Part shown: positions 34,991 to 42,531 of the stretch, piece after piece
How the letters are laid out: the number at the start of each line of letters is the position of its first letter
Numbering within the stretch: the first letter of the stretch is position 1
Assembly: GCF_009830945.1 (NCBI RefSeq)
Contig: NZ_VWVV01000028.1
Coordinates: 1-64,000, forward strand
Origin: Nocardiopsis sp. FR4
Lineage (GTDB): Bacteria; Actinomycetota; Actinomycetes; Streptosporangiales; Streptosporangiaceae
Reading direction: 5' to 3'
Length of the DNA: 64,000 nt
The notes under the pieces: generated by a model
Told to the model about the DNA's origin: nothing
Database searches by the model: none
The model's input: only the letters and a program-made list of their open reading frames with translations
Position numbers and translations under genes: made by a program

Positions 34991-35829
34991 CCCGCGGCCC
35001 CCGGCCGCGGGAGAACCCCGCCGCCTCCGCGGGGAGGGCACGGCGCGTGCGCTCCGGACGCTCGCCCTGGATCCTCGTCCTACCCGCGCTCACCGGCCTG
35101 GCCCTCCTGGTGCTGCCCCTGACCGGCCTGGTCGTGCGCGCCCCCTGGTCCACCATGGGAGAGCGCCTCGGCGACCCCGCCGTGCTGACCGCCCTGGGGC
35201 TGTCGCTGTCCACCGCCACCGCCGCCACCGCCTGCTCCCTGCTGCTGGGGGTGCCGCTGGCCTGGCTGCTGGCCCGCACCGAGTTCCCCGGCCGCCGCCT
35301 CGTGCGCGCCCTGGTCACGGTGCCCCTGGTGATGCCTCCCGTGGTCGGCGGCGTCGCGCTGCTGCTGGTGCTGGGCCGCAACGGGATCCTCGGCCGCCAC
35401 CTGGACGCCTGGTTCGGGGTCACCGTCCCCTTCACCCCCGCCGCCGTCGTCCTGGCCCAGGTCTTCGTCGCCATGCCGTTCCTGGTGATCAGCGTGGAGG
35501 GCGCGCTGCGCGGCGCGGACCGCCGCTACGAGGAGGCCGCCGCCACCCTGGGCGCCAGCCGGGCCGCCGTCTTCACCCGCGTCACCCTGCCCATGGTGCT
35601 GCCGGGCGTCGGGGCGGGCGCCGCCCTGTGCTGGGCGCGGGCCCTGGGCGAGTTCGGGGCCACCATCACCTTCGCCGGGAACTTCCCCGGCACCACCCAG
35701 ACCATGCCGCTGGCGGTGTACGTGGCCATGCGGCACGATCCCGAGGCGGCCGTCGTGCTCAGCCTCATCCTGCTACTGGTGTGCCTGGCGGTCCTGGCCG
35801 CCCTGCGCGAGAGGTGGACGAACACCTGA
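34987..35829 (+). CDS. modB: Molybdate ABC transporter permease
   Basis: 280 aa from GTG 34987. It is a binding-protein-dependent permease with five to six membrane helices: LGLSLSTATAATACSLLLGV, LVTVPLVMPPVVGGVALLLVLG, VLAQVFVAMPFLVISVEGAL, the EAA loop (RRYEEAAATLGASRAAVFTR) and ARALGEFGATITFAGNFPG, which is diagnostic for molybdate/sulfate permeases. The first 30 residues are a basic cytoplasmic extension. It overlaps the modC start (ATGA). Confidence 0.94.
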   Translation: MTRGPRPRENPAASAGRARRVRSGRSPWILVLPALTGLALLVLPLTGLVVRAPWSTMGERLGDPAVLTALGLSLSTATAATACSLLLGVPLAWLLARTEFPGRRLVRALVTVPLVMPPVVGGVALLLVLGRNGILGRHLDAWFGVTVPFTPAAVVLAQVFVAMPFLVISVEGALRGADRRYEEAAATLGASRAAVFTRVTLPMVLPGVGAGAALCWARALGEFGATITFAGNFPGTTQTMPLAVYVAMRHDPEAAVVLSLILLLVCLAVLAALRERWTNT

Positions 35830-36968
35830 TGGCCCCGCCCGACGCACCCCGCACCCCGGGCCCGGACCGGTCCCCGCCACCCGTGCTCGACGCCCGCCTG
35901 CGCCTGGAGCGGGACGGTTTCGGCCTGGACGTGGACCTGGAGGTCGGGCCGGGGGAGATCCTCGCCCTGCTGGGCCCCAACGGCGCGGGCAAGTCCACGG
36001 TCCTGCGCGCCCTGGCCGGTCTGGTACCCCTCACCGGCGGCCACGTGCGCCTGGACGGGCGCGAGGAGACCGCCACCCCCGTGGAGCGCCGCCCCGTCGG
36101 CGTGGTCTTCCAGGACTACCTGCTCTTCCCGCACATGAGCGCCCTGGACAACGTCGCCTTCGGTCCGCGCCGCCAGGGCCTGTCCCGGGCCGGGGCGCGC
36201 GAGCGGGCCTCCGCGCTGCTCGCCCACATGGGCCTGTCCGAGTACGCCCGCGTCCGCCCCCGACGGCTCTCCGGCGGCCAGGCCCAGCGGGTGGCGCTGG
36301 CCCGCGCCCTGGCCGTGCGCCCGCGCCTGCTGCTGCTGGACGAACCGATGGCCGCCCTGGACGCCAGCACCCGCATCGACGTACGGGCCCGGCTGCGCTC
36401 CCTGCTGGAGGGGTTCGACGGCGCCACGGTGCTGGTCACCCACGATCCGCTCGACGCCATGGTGCTGGCCGACCGGATCGCGGTGGTCGAGGGCGGCCGC
36501 GTGGTCCAGCAGGGGCCGCCCGCCGACGTGGCCCGGCGCCCGCGCACGGCCTACGTGGCGCGGCTGGTGGGGCTGAACCTGTTCCGGGGCACCGCCGAGG
36601 GCACCACCGTCACCCTGGACCCGGCCGCTCCCGCCGTTTCCGCTGGCACCGGCGCTCCTCCGCCGGAGGACGCCGGGGCCGCCCGGGTGGAGGTGCACGA
36701 GGCGCACCACGGTCCCGCCCTGGTGGCCTTCCCGCCGCGCGCGGTGGCGCTCTACCCTCGGCGTCCGCAGGGCAGCCCGCGCAACGCCTGGCACCTGACG
36801 GTGGAGGGCACGGAGCGGTTCGGCGACCAGGTGCGGGTGCACCTGGCGGGGCGGCCCTCCCTGGCCGCCGACATCAGTCCGGCGGCCCTGGCCGAGCTGG
36901 GCCTGACCCGCGGGGACCGGGTATGGGCCCAGGTCAAGGCCGCCGAGGTGGAGTGCTATCCGGGCTGA
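35829..36968 (+). CDS. modC: Molybdate ABC transporter ATPase with C-terminal TOBE domains
   Basis: 379 aa from ATG 35829. The ATPase domain has Walker A GPNGAGKSTVLRAL, Q-loop VVFQDYLLFPHMSALDNVAF, signature LSGGQAQRVALARALA, Walker B LLLLDEPMAALD and H-loop LVTHDPLDAMVLAD. After about residue 235 comes a Mop/TOBE region (VARLVGLNLFRGTAEGTTV, then VTVEGTERFGDQVRVHL-like and LTRGDRVWAQVKAAEVECYP), split by a Pro/Ala linker. This region can sense molybdate. It completes the regulator-modA-modB-modC operon. Confidence 0.94.
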   Translation: MAPPDAPRTPGPDRSPPPVLDARLRLERDGFGLDVDLEVGPGEILALLGPNGAGKSTVLRALAGLVPLTGGHVRLDGREETATPVERRPVGVVFQDYLLFPHMSALDNVAFGPRRQGLSRAGARERASALLAHMGLSEYARVRPRRLSGGQAQRVALARALAVRPRLLLLDEPMAALDASTRIDVRARLRSLLEGFDGATVLVTHDPLDAMVLADRIAVVEGGRVVQQGPPADVARRPRTAYVARLVGLNLFRGTAEGTTVTLDPAAPAVSAGTGAPPPEDAGAARVEVHEAHHGPALVAFPPRAVALYPRRPQGSPRNAWHLTVEGTERFGDQVRVHLAGRPSLAADISPAALAELGLTRGDRVWAQVKAAEVECYPG

Positions 36969-37067
36969 GACGCGGTCCCAAAGCGATGAAAAGCCGCATA
37001 AACCTACCCAGTGACAGCAGATAAAACCAGTCCTGGAAAACCTGTGCACATCTGGATATCTCCCCCT

Positions 37068-37121
37068 GCCGCTGGGGAGACTGTTAGGACACCTGGCGAC
37101 GACAGTCCTTCCCCCAGCGGC
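37068..37121 (+). promoter_or_regulatory. Long leader hairpin before the DUF3040 gene
   Basis: Arms 37068-37077 (gccgctgggg) and 37112-37121 pair over 10 bp, then 37079-37084 (gactgt) and 37102-37107 over 6 bp, around a 17-nt loop. The stem ends three bases before the GAGGAGGG ribosome-binding site, so folding could affect translation. It lies too close to the start codon to be a plain upstream terminator. Confidence 0.6.
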
Positions 37122-37134
37122 TGAGGAGGGTGCC

Positions 37135-37470
37135 ATGTCCCTGAGAGAGCACGAGAGAAGAATCCTCGAGGAGATCGAGCGCCAGCTCAGCGAGGAGGAG
37201 CCGGAGCTTGCCGGACGCATGGAGTCCTTCGGTTCGGGGGACCCCGACGCTCCGGTGGACCCCGGACTGACCAGCTGGAAGCCGTGGGTGGCGTGCGGCC
37301 TCATCGCCGCGGTCACCGCGGGCCTGCTGGTGCTGCTCTTCGTGCTGACCCCGAGTACCCCGCAGCCCGCCACGCCCGTGCCCACCGGGACCTCGGAGAC
37401 CACCGGCGGCACGGTGCCCGATCCCGACCCCGTGGACGCCGACCCGGCCGAGTCCGTCGGTTCCCCCTGA
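37135..37470 (+). CDS. DUF3040 small membrane protein
   Basis: 111 aa from ATG 37135, with a GAGGAGGG ribosome-binding site. The N-terminus MSLREHERRILEEIERQLSE is the DUF3040 signature, a cytoplasmic helix found in many actinomycete membrane proteins, often near division genes. One transmembrane segment follows (about 50-72, WVACGLIAAVTAGLLVLLF), then a Pro/Thr/Asp-rich tail presumably outside. Many DUF3040 proteins have two helices; this one has only one. Function is unknown. Confidence 0.85.
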   Translation: MSLREHERRILEEIERQLSEEEPELAGRMESFGSGDPDAPVDPGLTSWKPWVACGLIAAVTAGLLVLLFVLTPSTPQPATPVPTGTSETTGGTVPDPDPVDADPAESVGSP

Positions 37471-37519
37471 CCGGAACCGGGACCCCTTCGCCGGGCCGCA
37501 CCCACCCGCGACACGCGAG

Positions 37520-37560
37520 GGCGGGCGGTGCGCACCGAGACCCGGTACGCACCGCCCGCC
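37520..37560 (+). terminator. Strong terminator after the DUF3040 gene
   Basis: Perfect 13-bp arms (37520-37532 and 37548-37560) with a 15-nt loop lie about 50 bases past the stop. A weaker 7-bp hairpin (gctccgg/ccggagc, 37667-37691) lies just beyond the stop of the convergent CAP-domain gene. Confidence 0.75.
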
Positions 37561-37695
37561 GTCGTGTCCCGGGACCGCCGGAGCTCTCGATCCGCCTCCC
37601 CGGACACGGGCGGGCGCCCCGGAGAGCGTGCGTCCGCAGCGACCGCGGACGGCGCCGGCACACCGCGCTCCGGAGCCGCCGACCCCGGAGCGGTC

Positions 37696-38289
37696 TCAGG
37701 AGCCGTAGCCCAGGATCTGGGTCCAGTAGGTGCTCCTGTCGGTGACCACCACGCCCACACCGGTCTCCTTGACGTCGCAGTTCGTGAGGCTGTTGCCGGG
37801 GCCCGTGTGCCGGGTCCAGGCCTTCACGGCCTCCTCGGCGGTCTCGAAGCCGCTGGCCACGATCTCGCCCGCGGTGCGGGAGTAGCCCTTGCCGTGGGCG
37901 CGGTCCCGGGCCGAGCTCCCCGGGAAGAAGCCCGTCATGGAGACCGACCCGTCGCGGGCCAGGCTGTGGCTGTGCTCACGGGCCGCCTCGGCCAGTCGTG
38001 TGTCGACCTTGAGCGCTGTGCACCCGGCCTTCGACCGCTCCTTGTTCACCAGGCGCACGACGGCTGCCTCGGCCTCGGGCCAGGGGTCGCCGTACCCGGT
38101 CAGGTCGCCCCACGGCGAGGGCACGTCCGTTCCGAGCGGGGGCGGGGCCGCCCCGGGCGCGGTGACGGACGCCGGGGCGCCGGTTTCCCCGAACACGTCG
38201 GGGTCGGCTGCCGCCGCCGACGCACCGGTGCAGCACAGGGCCAGCACCGTCGCCGCGAGAACGGATCCTCGCACCAAGCGCTTTCGCAT
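37696..38289 (-). CDS. Secreted CAP/SCP-domain protein
   Basis: 197 aa from ATG 38289. A Sec signal peptide (about 1-29, RGSVLAATVLALCCTGASAAAA) precedes a Pro-rich linker and a CAP domain: AAVVRLVNKERSKAGCTALK, LAEAAREHSHSLARDGSVSM, GYSRTAGEIVASGFETAEEA, WTRHTGPGNSLTNCDVKETG and TYWTQILG. Two Cys (KAGC and LTNC) probably form the usual disulfide. The CAP histidine and Glu (EHSHSL and GEI) are present. It belongs to a run of three minus-strand secreted proteins. Its biological role in actinomycetes is unknown. Confidence 0.88.
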   Translation of the reverse strand: MRKRLVRGSVLAATVLALCCTGASAAAADPDVFGETGAPASVTAPGAAPPPLGTDVPSPWGDLTGYGDPWPEAEAAVVRLVNKERSKAGCTALKVDTRLAEAAREHSHSLARDGSVSMTGFFPGSSARDRAHGKGYSRTAGEIVASGFETAEEAVKAWTRHTGPGNSLTNCDVKETGVGVVVTDRSTYWTQILGYGS

Positions 38290-38346
38290 GTCTTCTTCCC
38301 TCTCCTGCGCGGGAACCCCCTCCTCGGGCCGTGCCCGCGCACACCA

Positions 38347-38376
38347 GGGGCGGACGGCCCGCGGGCCGCCCGCCCC
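38347..38376 (-). terminator. Hairpin after the 82-aa secreted protein gene
   Basis: Arms 38347-38353 (ggggcgg) and 38370-38376 extend, past one mismatch, into a further cggccc/gggccg pairing. It lies just beyond the stop at 38382 and before the CAP-protein start. Confidence 0.55.
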
Positions 38377-38381
38377 GAAAC

Positions 38382-38630
38382 TCACTCGGCCGCGCTGCTG
38401 GTCCGGTCCACCGTGGCGCCCTTGTCCGTGGCGGTGTAGGTCACGTACTCGTAGGTGACCCCGCCGTCCTCGTCCACGTGGCTGCGGACCACGGTCATGG
38501 TGGCGCCCCTGGCGTTGGCGGCGCCGAAGTCGTGGTGGAAGCTCGCGTCGGCCATCGCGACCGAGGGCGCGCCCAGTGCCAGGCCGCACGCCACGGCGGT
38601 CAGGGACAGGCCTCGTCGTAGTAGGGCCAT
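38382..38630 (-). CDS. Small secreted protein (82 aa)
   Basis: 82 aa from ATG 38630. Residues 1-28 are a clear Sec signal peptide (LSLTAVACGLALGAPSVAMA|DA). The 54-residue mature part begins ADASFHHDFGAANARGATM and continues with alternating Val/Tyr/Thr residues (GGVTYEYVTYTATDKGATVD), so it is beta-rich, with no Cys. I recognise no family. The mature start resembles that of the neighbouring 103-aa protein (ADSFF...GAAN), suggesting a paralogous pair. Both flanks carry terminator-like hairpins. Confidence 0.7.
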   Translation of the reverse strand: MALLRRGLSLTAVACGLALGAPSVAMADASFHHDFGAANARGATMTVVRSHVDEDGGVTYEYVTYTATDKGATVDRTSSAAE

Positions 38631-38665
38631 CGGTCCTTCCCCCTTCTCGGAACGGTAGGACAACG

Positions 38666-38708
38666 CCTGTCGGGCGCGGCGGCCCGGTCGGCCACCGCGC
38701 CCGACAGG
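38666..38708 (-). terminator. Strong terminator after the 103-aa secreted protein gene
   Basis: Perfect 14-bp arms (38666-38679 and 38695-38708) with a 15-nt loop lie about 10 bases past the stop of the gene at 38719-39030. It should separate that transcript from the downstream secreted-protein genes. Confidence 0.75.
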
Positions 38709-38718
38709 ACCGGTGCGC

Positions 38719-39030
38719 CTAGTACGCGGCGCTGAACACGTTGTGGGAGGCGGCGCCGTGGGGGCCCGCCCAGCTGGAGTTCTTGTGGTAGAAGGAGCCG
38801 CCACCCCAGTGGTCGCCGTCCTTGCCCTTGCCGTCACCACCGCCGTGGCGGTGGCCGTGCCCGTCGAAGGCGGCCGCCGTCACGCTGTGGTTGGCGGCGC
38901 CGTGGACGCCGGCGGCGGTGGCCTCGGCGCCGAAGAAGCTGTCGGCCATGGCCGCGGCCGGGGCGCCGAAGGCGAGAGCCGGGACGGCGACGGCGGCGAA
39001 GGCGATCCGGGTGAGAGACTTGCGGTTCAT
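38719..39030 (-). CDS. Small secreted Gly/His-rich protein (103 aa)
   Basis: 103 aa from ATG 39030. A Sec signal (about 1-29, ending APAAAMA|DS) is followed by a 74-residue mature protein with two 'GxHGAA.H.V.(T/S)AA' units (GVHGAANHSVTAAAF and GPHGAASHNVFSAAY) flanking a His/Gly/Asp/Lys-rich centre (DGHGHRHGGGDGKGKDGDHW). The His-rich centre could bind metal and the repeats could self-associate; both are guesses. It has no Cys and no known family. The promoter probably lies in the AT-rich patch just upstream. Confidence 0.7.
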   Translation of the reverse strand: MNRKSLTRIAFAAVAVPALAFGAPAAAMADSFFGAEATAAGVHGAANHSVTAAAFDGHGHRHGGGDGKGKDGDHWGGGSFYHKNSSWAGPHGAASHNVFSAAY

Positions 39031-39148
39031 CCTGTGTCCTTTCGAGGCGGACCAGCGCTCTGCCGGTCCGATGGCGCGGGTCCCCCCATCTCGACCCTCG
39101 GGGGAACCGTTCACCTGGCGCCATCCGTACATCTGCCCCCGAGTGACA

Positions 39149-39200
39149 TGTTATTAACTCTTAGTATTAGTCAAATAACTCAAAGTAATAATTGGTCGTT
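39149..39200. promoter_or_regulatory. AT-rich patch with 21-bp phased direct repeats upstream of the secreted-protein genes
   Basis: A roughly 50-bp island is mostly A/T in an otherwise GC-rich window. Two 18-bp near-repeats, starting ATTAACTCTTAGTATTAG and AATAACTCAAAGTAATAA, agree at 13 positions and are exactly 21 bp (two helical turns) apart. It lies about 120 bp upstream of the 103-aa secreted protein gene (minus). Apart from this patch and the 39304-39340 hairpin I see no gene in 39031-39359. Confidence 0.6.
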
Positions 39201-39303
39201 TTGGGGCTGCTTTTCCCCGCTCACAGTGGCCCCGACGACGGAAACGGCGACAATGCCCTCCGTCCAGCGTGGCCCCGCCGGGGAGGCGCGGCCCCCGGAA
39301 AGC

Positions 39304-39340
39304 CGACGGCGCGCACCAGCCGGGCTGGTGCGCGCCGTCG
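39304..39340 (-). terminator. Very strong terminator after the penicillin-binding protein gene
   Basis: Perfect 17-bp arms (39304-39320 and 39324-39340) with a cgg loop lie about 20 bases past the stop at 39360. Confidence 0.9.
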
Positions 39341-39359
39341 TTCGGCCCCGCGGGCGGGC

Positions 39360-42158
39360 TCAGAGGGCGTTGGTGAACTTGGCGGCCAGCGGAGCGGCCA
39401 CGGCCGAGCCCCCGCCCCCGCCCTCGACCACGACGGCGAAGGCCACGTCGCCCTTGAAACCGATCATCCACGCGTGGCTGGGCAGCTCACCGTTCTCGTC
39501 GGCGTCCTCGGCGGTGCCGTACTCGGCCGTGCCCGTCTTGCCGTACACCTCGCCCTGGAAGGGCACGTCCTTGGCGGTGCCCTCGGTGACGACCGCGCGC
39601 ATCATCGTGCGCAGCGCGTCGGCGTTGGCGACGGCCCGCGGCTCGGGCAGGCCCTCCCGCACGGGGTCGGTCACCAGCACCGGGTGGCGCCAGGAGCCGT
39701 CGGCCACCGCGGCGGGCACCGTGGCCATGTGCAGCGGGGAGGTGAGCACCTGGCCCTGGCCGATGCTCTGGGCGCCCAACAGGACGTTGCCGTCCGGCGT
39801 GGGGAAGGACGGCTCGAAGGTGGGCACGCCGATGTCCAGCGGCGCGTTCATGCCGAACTGCTCGGCGCTGGCCCGCAGCGCGTCCGGGCTGAGCCGGTCG
39901 ACGACCTGTTGCACCAGGGCGGTGTTGCAGGAGGTGGCGAAGGCCTCGGTCACCGACTGGGCGCCGTACTCCGCGCCCCCCGCGTTGCGGAAGTTCCAGC
40001 CGCCCGGGTCGAACTCCTTGGGGCAGTCCATGACGGTGTCCATGGTCATGCCGCTGTCCAGCAGGGCGCTGTAGGAGACGACCTTGAGCGTCGAACCGGG
40101 TTCGTACTGTCCCTCGAAGGCCCGGTTGAACCCGCCGGGCACGTTCACCGCGGCCAGGACCTCCCCGGTCGAGGCGCGCACGGCCACCATGCCCGCGGGC
40201 TTGGCGGAGTCGATGATCGCGTTGGCCGCCGCGTTGTGCACGGCCATGTCGATGCTGGTGACGATGTCCTCGCCGTCGGAGCCGTCCAGGGAGGCGACGG
40301 TGTTCTCCTCGGTGGCCTCCAGGGAGTCGGGGTCCTCGGCCTGGGCCGCGTCGACCATGAGGATGGTCGTGGCGGCCTCACCCGCCAGGCGCTCCTCGTA
40401 GGTGCTCTGGAGGCCGCCCACGCCCACGGTGTCGCCGACGCTGTAGGCCGGCCCGAGCCGTTCGACGTCCTCCTCGGTGGCCTCGCCCAGGGAGCCCACG
40501 ATCATCTGCAGCGAACCGGAGACGTCGGGGGTGTCCAGCCGGGTGCCGTCGGCGGCCAGGATCCGACCGCGCTCGCCCCACACGGTGGTGCGGACCAGGA
40601 CCTGGCCCTCGCCCAGCCCGGGGTAGGCGACCTCGGGGGAGAAGTCCACCCACCACTCGCCGTCCTCGCGCACCAGCGGGAGCTCGCCCTCCCAGCCCCA
40701 GTCGCCGGCGTTGGCCAGGTCCACGGTCACCTCGTAGGAGGCGCTGCCGCTGCCGCCCTCGGTGCTCGGCGCGGTGATCTCCACGTCGATCGACTCCACA
40801 CCCAGGCCGGCGTCGATACCGCTCATGACCCCGGCGGCGTCGCCGCCGGTGGTCACCGCGGCCAGGCGATCGTAGTCCTGGGCCTCCCAGGCGGCCTCGT
40901 ACTCGGCGGTGGTCTCCTCGGGCTGGGGCAGCGTCAGGACGTACCAGGACGCCGCGCCGCCCACGAGCAGGAGCACCACCACGGCGGAGACCAGGCCGAT
41001 CACCAGTCCCCGCCGCGACGCGCGCCGGGGCGGGGGAGCGTCGTCGTAGTAGTCGTCTTCCGGGTGGTCGGGGTCGTCCGGGCCGCCGGGGCCCGAGTCG
41101 CCGTGGTAGAGGTACGCGTAGTCCTCCCGGGGGCGCTGGCCGGGGGCGGCCCCGTCCTCGGGCGCCTCGTGGGAGTAGCGGGGTTCCTGTTCGTGGGGGG
41201 CCTCGCGGGGATGGGAGGCCGCACCCGGGTCCGGGTAGGAGGGTGTGCCCGGGTAGGGGGTGTCGCCCCACTGGTAGGGCTCCCCGTGGTAGGGGTCGTC
41301 CTGTCGGGGGCCCTCGTCCCAGGCCTCCCCGTGTCCGCTCGGTACTTCCGGGCCGGGCCGGTCCCAGTCCCGGGTTCCGGCCTCCGCGGCCGACTGCCGG
41401 TCCTGGCCGGGGGCCTCCTGCCACGAGTCCTGGTCGGGGGTCTCCTGCCACGGGTCCGGAACGGGGGCCTCGGATCCGGTACCGCTCCAGCCTCCGGAGG
41501 GCCCCTGCGCCGAGGGGTAGGGGGTGTCCCAGTCCTCGGACGGGGCCTGGCCCGCGCGGTCGGCGTCCCAGGAGTTCCCCGGGGTGTCCGAGGTGTCGCG
41601 GGGGGCGTCCCAGGGGTCCCGCGGGGTCTCCCAGGACTCGACGGGGGCGTCACGGGAGTCCCTCGGCGCGCCCCAGGAGTCGTTCGGAGTCTCCCGGGGT
41701 TCGTCGGAGGCGCTCCAGGGCTGGCCGGGAGCGTCCCAGGACCCACGGGAGGTGTCCCAGGAGTCCTGCGGGGTGCCCGAGGAGGTGTCCGGGGCGCCCC
41801 AGGAGCCGCCCGGGTTCTCGCGTGAAGCCGCCGGATCCTCCCAGGGCCTCCCCGGGGTGTCCCAGGAGTCGGAGGAGCCGCGGGTACCCGCCCCGTGCCG
41901 GGGCCCGCCCCATGTCCCGCCTCCGGAGGAGGACTCCCCGCCCGCGGGAGCGGACTGGTCGCGGGGCGCGTCGTGCGCGGGTGCCGCTGGCGCGGAGGGC
42001 CCGTAGCCGCCGAAGCCCCCCGTGTCGGTCCGTGCCGGGCCCGGGGGGCGCTGGGGGATGCGGTAGGGGTTCTCGGGGCGCGGGGCGCGCGCCGCCGTCT
42101 CGTCCGACTCTTCGGGCGGCCCGGAGGAATCCGGCTGCCGGGGGGACCGTTCGTCCAC
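39360..42158 (-). CDS. Penicillin-binding transpeptidase with a long Trp/Pro-rich cytoplasmic region
   Basis: 932 aa from GTG 42158. About 380 N-terminal residues are low-complexity, with a degenerate SWDTP/SWGAP/SWETP unit repeated many times, then acidic Tyr-rich sequence. One membrane helix follows ([20 protein letters not shown]). The extracytoplasmic part starts with an NTF2-like MecA_N domain ([20 protein letters not shown]), then a PBP dimerisation region ([15 protein letters not shown]), then the transpeptidase: SxxK in GSTLK (Ser about 688), SxN in SCN (about 744) and KTG in [10 protein letters not shown] (about 874). It crosslinks peptidoglycan and is low-affinity-class B-like. The length of the tail is unusual. 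Confidence 0.92.
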   Translation of the reverse strand: MDERSPRQPDSSGPPEESDETAARAPRPENPYRIPQRPPGPARTDTGGFGGYGPSAPAAPAHDAPRDQSAPAGGESSSGGGTWGGPRHGAGTRGSSDSWDTPGRPWEDPAASRENPGGSWGAPDTSSGTPQDSWDTSRGSWDAPGQPWSASDEPRETPNDSWGAPRDSRDAPVESWETPRDPWDAPRDTSDTPGNSWDADRAGQAPSEDWDTPYPSAQGPSGGWSGTGSEAPVPDPWQETPDQDSWQEAPGQDRQSAAEAGTRDWDRPGPEVPSGHGEAWDEGPRQDDPYHGEPYQWGDTPYPGTPSYPDPGAASHPREAPHEQEPRYSHEAPEDGAAPGQRPREDYAYLYHGDSGPGGPDDPDHPEDDYYDDAPPPRRASRRGLVIGLVSAVVVLLLVGGAASWYVLTLPQPEETTAEYEAAWEAQDYDRLAAVTTGGDAAGVMSGIDAGLGVESIDVEITAPSTEGGSGSASYEVTVDLANAGDWGWEGELPLVREDGEWWVDFSPEVAYPGLGEGQVLVRTTVWGERGRILAADGTRLDTPDVSGSLQMIVGSLGEATEEDVERLGPAYSVGDTVGVGGLQSTYEERLAGEAATTILMVDAAQAEDPDSLEATEENTVASLDGSDGEDIVTSIDMAVHNAAANAIIDSAKPAGMVAVRASTGEVLAAVNVPGGFNRAFEGQYEPGSTLKVVSYSALLDSGMTMDTVMDCPKEFDPGGWNFRNAGGAEYGAQSVTEAFATSCNTALVQQVVDRLSPDALRASAEQFGMNAPLDIGVPTFEPSFPTPDGNVLLGAQSIGQGQVLTSPLHMATVPAAVADGSWRHPVLVTDPVREGLPEPRAVANADALRTMMRAVVTEGTAKDVPFQGEVYGKTGTAEYGTAEDADENGELPSHAWMIGFKGDVAFAVVVEGGGGGSAVAAPLAAKFTNAL

Positions 42159-42198
42159 GCCTGACCGTCCTTTGCTGGGTGTGCGGTGAATACCAGAA

Positions 42199-42316
42199 TG
42201 CCCCGCTCCCACCTCGGTGGGAGCGGGGCACGAGGATGAGGGTCGGCATGGCGGTCGCCTCTCGGCGCGGGGCACAACGGGGCTCCTGGCCGTACGGTCC
42301 CCGCCCGGAGGCGGGG
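42199..42316. promoter_or_regulatory. Two strong hairpins in the gap upstream of the PBP gene
   Basis: The first has perfect 14-bp arms (42199-42212 and 42217-42230) with a CTCG tetraloop, and begins only 41 bp before the PBP GTG. The second has 7-bp arms (42299-42305 and 42310-42316). They are in the PBP leader if the promoter lies further up. No plus-strand gene ends nearby to need a terminator. Nothing else recognisable lies in 42231-42483. Confidence 0.55.
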
Positions 42317-42483
42317 CCGCACGCGGTATTCCGCGAAGGCAATAGTTGAGGCCCGGGGGACACTTGCTACCACACCGACCAACAGTGACTCTAACCCATC
42401 GGACCCGGCCGTTGTTCCGCCGTCCGGGGACGGGGCGCATGCGCAATCTCACGCCGCGCGGACGGACCGGCGGGGAATACGGT

Positions 42484-42515
42484 GGCCGGTCCCGCAGAGG
42501 GGCGCGGGACCGGCC
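42484..42515 (-). terminator. Terminator after the FprA-like reductase gene
   Basis: Perfect 12-bp arms (ggccggtcccgc at 42484-42495 and its complement at 42504-42515) with an 8-nt loop lie 16 bases past the stop at 42532. Confidence 0.85.
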
Positions 42516-42531
42516 GGGAAGCTCGCGCGCC

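Noticed and set aside
39192..41825. An 877-codon open frame on the plus strand opposite the penicillin-binding protein gene
   Set aside because: It is an antisense shadow made possible by high GC: it is extremely Gly/Val/His/Gln-rich, has no ribosome-binding site or domain, and the minus-strand frame has all three transpeptidase motifs.
42243..42349. A short plus-strand ORF (starting ATGGCGGTCGCC) in the gap before the PBP gene
   Set aside because: It has no ribosome-binding site, overlaps the hairpins, and its composition is Arg/Gly/Pro-rich as expected by chance.
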